NCBI GenBank assembly: GCA_023433985.1
Contig: JAEYTN010000414.1
Location: 1-6,145, forward strand
DNA: 6,145 nucleotides
From: Pseudomonadota bacterium
Lineage (GTDB): Bacteria > Pseudomonadota > Alphaproteobacteria > Rhizobiales > Devosiaceae
Reading direction: 5' to 3'
Part shown: one piece after another, positions 1 through 6,145 of the stretch
Position numbering within the stretch: position 1 is the first letter of the stretch
Layout: the number at the start of each line of letters is the position of its first letter
Program-made: the position numbers and the translations under genes
Notes under the pieces: model-generated
The model's input: only the letters and a program-made list of their open reading frames with translations
The model's database searches: none
What the model was told of the DNA's origin: nothing

Positions 1-387
1 TACCTGAAGGTGCGGCCCGGCGCGCGCTATTTCCACTCGATCCGGCTGCTGCAGCGGGTGAAGGAGCTCGATCCGACCATGTTCACCAAGTCCGGCATCA
101 TGGTCGGGCTCGGCGAGGAGCGGAACGAAGTGCTGCAGCTGATGGACGACCTGCGCTCGGCGGATGTCGATTTCCTGACCATCGGCCAGTACCTGGCGCC
201 GACCAAGAAGCACCACCCGGTGGCGCGCTTCGTGACGCCCGAGGAGTTCAAGTCCTACGCCACGGTCGCGAACACCAAGGGCTTCCTGCTGGTATCGTCC
301 TCGCCGCTGACCCGTTCTTCGCACCATGCGGGCGAGGATTTCGAGCAGCTCCGCGCCAACCGGCTCGCCAAGCTCGCCCATGCCTGA
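1..387 (+). CDS. lipA: Lipoyl synthase LipA, C-terminal part (5' end outside window)
   Basis: This is the C-terminal 128 residues of lipoyl synthase, a radical-SAM enzyme that inserts two sulfur atoms into protein-bound octanoyl groups to make the lipoyl cofactor of pyruvate and 2-oxoglutarate dehydrogenases. The frame is open from base 1. Recognisable family segments are [10 protein letters not shown], the stretch [22 protein letters not shown], and the C-terminal [14 protein letters not shown]. The radical-SAM and auxiliary-cluster cysteine motifs lie in the N-terminal part and are therefore not visible. The C-terminal RSS serine, known in the family to ligate the auxiliary iron-sulfur cluster, is present, followed by His where many homologues have Tyr. 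The stop TGA (385-387) overlaps the ATG of the next gene by 8 bases. Assignment is firm; only the start is missing. Confidence 0.97.
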   Translation, partial: YLKVRPGARYFHSIRLLQRVKELDPTMFTKSGIMVGLGEERNEVLQLMDDLRSADVDFLTIGQYLAPTKKHHPVARFVTPEEFKSYATVANTKGFLLVSSSPLTRSSHHAGEDFEQLRANRLAKLAHA

Positions 388-814
388 CCTGTTTCTCGAG
401 CGGCACGTCCCGCATCTGCCCCGGGCGATGTTCGACCTGGTGAACGATCTCGAGGCCTATCCGCGCTTCATCCCCAACTGCAAGGCCATGCAGGTGCGGA
501 CACAGGCCGATGGGTCGCGGCTGGCGAAGATGACGATTTCGTTCGGGCCGATCACCCAGTCGTATACGTCCAAGGTGACGGCCGACCCGCAGGCGATGAC
601 CATCACCGCCGTGGCGGTCGATGGACCGTTCTCGTACCTCGACAGCAAGTGGACGATCTCGCCCGAGGGCGAGGGCTCGCGCATCCGCTTCGACATCGAC
701 TTCAAGATTTCCAATCCGCTGATCGCGGCTGTGGCTGAGCCGGCGTTTGCGTCGAAGCAGGACGAGATCATCGACGCGTTCGGGGACGAGGCGGATAGGC
801 GGTTCGGGGATTGA
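380..814 (+). CDS. ratA: RatA/COQ10-family START-domain protein (probable ubiquinone-binding protein)
   Basis: The 144-residue product is a small soluble START/polyketide-cyclase-like protein of the RatA/COQ10 family. Mitochondrial COQ10 and its relatives bind ubiquinone and support respiratory electron transfer; E. coli RatA was described as a toxin that hinders ribosomal subunit joining, so database names containing 'toxin' should be read cautiously. Family marks are the opening [18 protein letters not shown], then [11 protein letters not shown], the central [12 protein letters not shown] segment, and the amphipathic C-terminal helix with [15 protein letters not shown] at 380 was chosen because the family normally starts a few residues before the (E)R-V-x-H-x-P motif; an in-frame ATG at 326 would only add 18 residues encoded inside lipA. 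It overlaps lipA by 8 bases with no strong Shine-Dalgarno sequence, suggesting coupled translation. The lipA neighbour fits a respiratory-cofactor role. The quinone-binding role is inferred. Confidence 0.9.
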   Translation: MPDLFLERHVPHLPRAMFDLVNDLEAYPRFIPNCKAMQVRTQADGSRLAKMTISFGPITQSYTSKVTADPQAMTITAVAVDGPFSYLDSKWTISPEGEGSRIRFDIDFKISNPLIAAVAEPAFASKQDEIIDAFGDEADRRFGD

Positions 815-858
815 GGGGGAGGGGTGGAACTTGAGGGGTCGGTAACGCGCCGCAGCGA

Positions 859-1353
859 TCACCCCTTGGCGAAATCCCGCAGCATCTTCAGCGCCTGCAC
901 CACGGTGGCGTGACGCACCGCGTCGCGGTCCATCTTGGCGAACACCTTCTTCACGTGCTTCGTCTCGTCGTCGGAAGCCAGGGCGAAGTGGACGAGGCCG
1001 ACGGGCTTGTCCGCCGTGCCGCCGGTTGGCCCGGCGATGCCGGTGACGGCGATGGCGATGTGGGTGCCGGCGGTGCCGAGCGCGCCTTCCGCCATGGCGA
1101 TGGCGACCTGCTCGGAGACGGCGCCATGCTGCTTCAGCAGGGCGTAGGGCACGCCGATCTGGCTGATCTTGGCCTCGTTCGCATAGGTGACGAAGCCCCC
1201 GTACACGACCTCGGACGAGCCGTTGATGGAGGTCAGCGCGCCGGCAATGAGGCCGCCGGTGCAGCTCTCGGCCGTGGCCACGGTGAGGTCCTTGGCGGTG
1301 AGCGCCTTGATCGTATCGGCGGCAAGGGTGGCGATGTCGTTGGGCAGTCTCAT
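859..1353 (-). CDS. pncC: CinA C-terminal domain protein, nicotinamide-nucleotide amidohydrolase PncC
   Basis: The 164-residue protein is the stand-alone CinA C-terminal domain, whose characterised members (PncC) hydrolyse nicotinamide mononucleotide to nicotinate mononucleotide plus ammonia for NAD recycling in the cytoplasm. The family signatures are all visible: TAESCTGGLIAGALT around residues 27-41, YGGFVTYANEAK around 51-62, GAVSEQVAIAMAEGA around 77-91, and VTGIAGPTGGTADKPVGLVHFA around 103-124. There is no N-terminal MoCF-like domain as in full-length CinA, and the length is normal for the short form. The ATG (complement of 1351-1353) overlaps the ispDF stop codon as ATGA; the upstream Shine-Dalgarno match is weak, so translation is probably coupled to ispDF. 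The gene converges on the START-domain gene with a gap of only 44 bases and no convincing terminator. Confidence 0.95.
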   Translation of the reverse strand: MRLPNDIATLAADTIKALTAKDLTVATAESCTGGLIAGALTSINGSSEVVYGGFVTYANEAKISQIGVPYALLKQHGAVSEQVAIAMAEGALGTAGTHIAIAVTGIAGPTGGTADKPVGLVHFALASDDETKHVKKVFAKMDRDAVRHATVVQALKMLRDFAKG

Positions 1354-2555
1354 TGGGTTCTCGGCAGTTCGATGGAGGCGGTGGCCATGGCGACGATTCC
1401 CTCTTCGCGACCGATGAAGCCCAATCGCTCGCTGGTGGTGGCTTTCACGGCAACGCGCGACGGGGAGGTGTTGCAGATGCCGGCGATGGCGGCCTTCATC
1501 GCCTCGACATGCGGGCCGATCCGGGGAGCCTCGGCGACGATGGTGATGTCGAGGTTGACGATGCGGCCGCCGCGCTCGGCGATCAGGCCGGCGGCATGGG
1601 CGAGGAAGATCGACGATGCGGCACCCTTCCATTGCGGGTCGGACGGCGGGAAGTGCTGGCCGATATCGCCTTCGCCGAGTGCGCCGTAGATCGCATCGGT
1701 GAGCGCGTGGAGCGCCACGTCGGCGTCGGAATGGCCCTTGAGCTTGCGGGTGTAGGGAATCTTCACGCCCGCCAGCCAGACGGCTTCGCCCGGCTCGAAG
1801 GGGTGGACATCGAAGCCGCTGCCAACTCGGGTTTCCATCTGTGTTGTGTCCTCGACACCTCCGCCGAGAAGGCGCTCCGCGCGAGCGAAATCCTCGGGAT
1901 GCGTGATCTTGATATTGTGGGTGGAACCCGGGGTGAGGGCGACAGTGAGGCCGGCCCATTCGGCGATCGCCGCGTCGTCGGTGAACTCGCGCGGCATGCG
2001 GGTGGCGAGCATATGGGCCGAGAGGATCTGCGGGAAGCGGAAACCCTGCGGCGTCTGCGCTGCAAACAGGGTGTTGCGGTCTTCGGTGGCGGTGACCGTT
2101 CGGCCATCGAGTGAGCGCTTGATCGTGTCGGTGACCGGTACCACGGGGAGGGCAGCCTCCGCCGAGGCGAGGGCGGCGACCACGCCCGAGATCACCTCGG
2201 CCGCGGTGAGAGGCCGTGCGGCATCCTGGATGAGCACGAGGTCGGGGCGGTTGGGCCCGAGCGCCTGCAGGCCCGCCAGCACGGAACCCTGACGCGTCGC
2301 GGCGCCGGTGACGGGCGGCAGCAGGCGGTCGTCGGCAAGGCCGAGCGCATCGTAGCGCGCGGCGTGGTCGGAGTGGATGACGGGAAGCACCCAGGTCACC
2401 TCTGCGCTGGCGAGGAAGGCGCGTATGGTGCGGCTGAGCACGGCCTCGCCGTGCAGGGACCGGTACTGCTTGGGTTCGGGTTCGCCGCCGGCGCTGGCGC
2501 GCTCGCCACGGCCAGCCGCGACCACAATGGCGGCGATGGTTCTTGTGCCCGTCAT
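1350..2555 (-). CDS. ispDF: Bifunctional IspDF: MEP cytidylyltransferase / MECDP synthase
   Basis: This 401-residue fusion carries two MEP-pathway enzymes. Residues 1 to about 235 are IspD, which joins CTP and 2-C-methyl-D-erythritol 4-phosphate: the nucleotide-binding IAAIVVAAGRGER (residues 7-19), PKQY (Lys29), QDAARPL (Asp111), VTDTIKR, Arg160, and HNIKITHPEDF (Lys216) match the family. Residues 240-401 are IspF, which cyclises the CDP-ME 2-phosphate product: the zinc ligands are Asp249 and His251 in GFDVHPF and His283 in ALHALTDAI, followed by GEGDIGQHFP and the C-terminal VKATTSERLGFIGR. Steps 3 and 5 of the pathway are thus on one chain; IspE, the enzyme between them, is not here. The start at 2555 (MTGTRTI) is favoured by a GGAAAG sequence just upstream and because the IspD fold begins there. 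The linker is short and the IspF part begins at an internal Met240. Confidence 0.97.
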   Translation of the reverse strand: MTGTRTIAAIVVAAGRGERASAGGEPEPKQYRSLHGEAVLSRTIRAFLASAEVTWVLPVIHSDHAARYDALGLADDRLLPPVTGAATRQGSVLAGLQALGPNRPDLVLIQDAARPLTAAEVISGVVAALASAEAALPVVPVTDTIKRSLDGRTVTATEDRNTLFAAQTPQGFRFPQILSAHMLATRMPREFTDDAAIAEWAGLTVALTPGSTHNIKITHPEDFARAERLLGGGVEDTTQMETRVGSGFDVHPFEPGEAVWLAGVKIPYTRKLKGHSDADVALHALTDAIYGALGEGDIGQHFPPSDPQWKGAASSIFLAHAAGLIAERGGRIVNLDITIVAEAPRIGPHVEAMKAAIAGICNTSPSRVAVKATTSERLGFIGREEGIVAMATASIELPRTQ

Positions 2556-2558
2556 CGT

Positions 2559-2564
2559 CTTTCC
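2559..2564 (-). promoter_or_regulatory. Ribosome binding site of ispDF
   Basis: On the minus strand this reads GGAAAG, with the GGA core 6 bases from the ATG at 2555-2553. The frame stays open for 53 more codons upstream, so this site is what decides the start at MTGTRTI. Confidence 0.6.
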
Positions 2565-2694
2565 GTAAGAGCCTGCGGCAGGGGCCGGTGCTGGTCTATC
2601 GAGCCCCCCTCCGATCAGCAAGATGCATGCAGGGCATTCGCGCCGAGCGCGCGATCCGTGGTTGCACTGCGTAGTTTTTTGACTATTCTCCGGG

Positions 2695-2709
2695 CATTTC
2701 TTGGAAATG
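2695..2709. repeat. Perfect inverted repeat CATTTC-TTG-GAAATG upstream of dusB
   Basis: Two 6-base arms (2695-2700 and 2704-2709) are exact reverse complements around a 3-base centre. The site lies 10 bases before the GGGG ribosome-binding stretch of dusB and downstream of the candidate promoter elements. It could be a small repressor operator or a weak hairpin in the leader. The symmetry is seen directly; any function is speculative, since a 6-bp arm can occur by chance. Confidence 0.4.
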
Positions 2710-2718
2710 AGCAAATCT

Positions 2719-2722
2719 GGGG
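2719..2722 (+). promoter_or_regulatory. Ribosome binding site of dusB
   Basis: GGGG lies 6 bases before the GTG at 2729 and only 3 bases before the adjacent in-frame TTG at 2726. The spacing favours GTG as the start codon of dusB, though the choice changes the protein by a single residue. Confidence 0.45.
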
Positions 2723-2728
2723 CAGTTG

Positions 2729-3726
<998 letters not shown>

Positions 3727-3730
<4 letters not shown>

Positions 3731-4775
3731 ACAAGCCAGTTCCCCCCGGCCTCGCCACGGCGGTGTTGCAGGCGCTGCCGCAGCCGGTAATCGTCTGCAA
3801 CGACGAACGCCGCATCGTGTTTGTGAACTACGCAGCGGAAGCTTTCTTCGGTGCCTCGCTCAGCGTGCTGAGCCGGCAGCGGCTCGATGACCTCATCGCC
3901 TTCGGATCGCCCATCTTGGGCCTCGTGGAGGCGGTGATAGAGCGGCACGCGCCGATGACCGAGTACCGGGTACGCGTTGGCTCGTCCCGCTTTGGCGACG
4001 CGGCGGATGACCGCGTGGTCGACGTGTTCGCGACTCCGCTCGAAGGCGACAACACCATCGCGCTGCTGTTCCAGGAGCGCACCATGGCCGACAAGATCGA
4101 CCGGCAGCTGGTGAGCCGTGGCGCTGCCCGCTCGGTTACGGGCCTCGCCTCGATGCTGGCGCACGAGATCAAGAACCCGCTCTCGGGCATTCGCGGCGCC
4201 GCGCAACTGCTCGAACAGTCCGTGACACCCGACGAACTGCCGCTGGCGCGGCTAGTACGCGACGAGGTGGACCGCATCGTCGACCTGATCGACCGCGTCG
4301 AAGTGTTCGGCGACGACCGTCCGATGGAACGCGAGCCGATCAACATCCATGTCATTCTCGACCGCGTGAAGCTGCTGGCGAAGAACGGTGTCGCCAAGGG
4401 CATCACCTTCACCGAGGACTACGACCCGTCGCTGCCGCCAGTGGCCGGCAACCGTGACCAGCTGATCCAGGTGTTCCTCAACCTCGTGAAGAATGCGGCT
4501 GAGGCGCTGGGGCACACCAGCAAACCGGAGATCCGGTTCTCGACGGCCTTCCGGCCGGGCATCCCGCCCGACCTGGTGCCGATTATCTTCGATCCGTTCG
4601 TGACCTCGAAGGCGAACGGGTCCGGGCTGGGGCTGGCGCTCGTCGCCAAGATTGTCGGCGACCACGGCGGCGTGGTCGATATGGACAGCCGCCCCGGACG
4701 TACACGCTTCCGCATCCTACTGCCTGTCGCTGCACGCACCGCCGCGCCGGAGACGACCGAAGGGGCCATGGCTAA

Positions 4776-4779
<4 letters not shown>
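3727..4779 (+). CDS. ntrB: Nitrogen regulation sensor kinase NtrB with G1 box of the ATPase domain missing
   Basis: The 350-residue product is NtrB (GlnL), the cytosolic sensor that, under PII control, phosphorylates or dephosphorylates NtrC. An N-terminal PAS domain spans about residues 13-115 ([16 protein letters not shown]). The H box [20 protein letters not shown] has the phosphoaccepting His146. The ATPase domain keeps the N box ([13 protein letters not shown], Asn256), F box (IFDPFVTSK, from residue 287) and G2 box ([13 protein letters not shown]). However, FSTAFRPGI runs straight into [12 protein letters not shown]: about 26 residues between the N and F boxes, including the usual DNGPG G1 motif, are absent. 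Only about 31 residues separate Asn256 from the F box, too few for the normal fold. The frame is intact, so this is not a frameshift. Alphaproteobacterial homologues are, from memory, about 375-385 residues. It overlaps dusB and ntrC by 4 bases each. Identity is certain; kinase activity is doubtful. Confidence 0.95.
4552..4566 (+). other. Junction of the apparent in-frame deletion in ntrB
   Basis: These bases encode RPGIP (residues 276-280). In alphaproteobacterial NtrB proteins as I recall them, a TAYRPGI motif is followed by about 26 residues ending in DNGPG(V/I)P before PADL or PPDL. Here the two Pro-Gly-Ile stretches are merged into one. The retained bases GGCCGGGCATC could encode both the PGI of the first motif and the GPGI of the second, so a short direct repeat would explain the loss. 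The sequence of the lost segment cannot be seen and is inferred. Confidence 0.7.

Positions 4780-6145
<1,366 letters not shown>

Larger units (their letters stand above)
2556..2728. promoter_or_regulatory. Divergent intergenic region between ispDF and dusB
   Basis: This 173-base gap must hold promoters for ispDF (leftward) and for dusB-ntrB-ntrC (rightward), since the genes diverge. It contains the window's most AT-rich stretch (about 2671-2718). Rightward candidates are TTGACT at 2679-2684, a good -35 match but followed at normal spacing only by a poor -10 (TGGAAA, 2702-2707), and TTGCAC at 2662-2667 with TATTCT at 2684-2689. Leftward, TTGCTC (complement of 2708-2713) stands 18 bases from GAGAAT (complement of 2684-2689). 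None is convincing alone. No full NtrC-type palindrome and no sigma-54 (-24/-12) element is apparent. The exact promoters are inference; that the gap is regulatory follows from the layout. Confidence 0.55.

Noticed and set aside
380..814. The RatA-family gene as half of a toxin-antitoxin system
   Set aside because: There is no partner antitoxin gene beside it, it sits in a conserved lipA context, and the START fold fits a ubiquinone-binding role at least as well.
834..866. Inverted repeat AGGGGT/ACCCCT in the convergent gap as a bidirectional terminator
   Set aside because: The arms are only 6 bases around a 21-base loop, there is no T-tract on either side, and one arm lies in cinA coding sequence. 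A tandem TTGAGGGG (811-818, 831-838) nearby also looks incidental.
859..1959. Extended 366-residue minus-strand version of the cinA frame
   Set aside because: The sequence upstream of the ATG at 1353 is an out-of-frame read of ispDF, very Arg/His/Pro-rich and without CinA N-terminal domain similarity.
2661..2668. NtrC binding half-site (TGCAC) upstream of dusB suggesting autoregulation
   Set aside because: Only one half (TTGCAC) is present; the matching GGTGCA half is absent at the expected spacing, and there is no sigma-54 promoter element.
4498..4640. Frameshift or premature stop as the cause of the missing NtrB segment
   Set aside because: The frame is continuous and the downstream F and G2 boxes are in the same frame as the upstream N box, with no leftover G1-like sequence in other frames nearby.

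Overview
This window looks like a core chromosomal segment of a GC-rich alphaproteobacterium, most likely in the Hyphomicrobiales (Rhizobiales). That rests on protein similarity as I remember it and on gene order: lipA, a RatA/COQ10-type START protein, cinA, a fused ispDF, dusB, ntrB, ntrC. The IspD-IspF fusion and the dusB-ntrB-ntrC run are both familiar in this group. I did not identify the genus. I see no mobile elements, CRISPR arrays, tRNA or rRNA genes, or signs of recent horizontal transfer.

Layout: positions 1-814 hold the 3' end of lipA (lipoyl synthase) and an overlapping START-domain gene, both on the plus strand. They converge on a minus-strand pair, ispDF (1350-2555) then cinA/pncC (859-1353), joined by a 4-bp ATGA overlap. 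A 173-bp gap (2556-2728) separates ispDF from the divergent plus-strand operon dusB-ntrB-ntrC. It must carry promoters for both directions and contains a perfect 6-3-6 inverted repeat just upstream of dusB. The operon genes are also joined by ATGA overlaps. ntrC runs off the right edge, short of its last roughly 25 codons.

Functionally, lipA supplies the lipoyl cofactor, the START protein probably binds ubiquinone, IspDF performs two steps of the MEP isoprenoid pathway, CinA/PncC recycles nicotinamide mononucleotide, DusB makes dihydrouridine in tRNA, and NtrB/NtrC is the nitrogen-status two-component system acting through sigma-54.

The most notable observation is in ntrB. The reading frame is open from start to stop, but the ATPase domain lacks about 26 residues that the family normally has, including the whole G1 box (D-x-G-x-G) that contacts the adenine of ATP. 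The H, N, F and G2 boxes are intact. The join, RPGIPPD, reads like a fusion of two similar Pro-Gly-Ile stretches, as expected for an in-frame deletion between short direct repeats or for an assembly collapse. If real, NtrB is probably not an active kinase although its partner NtrC looks fully functional.
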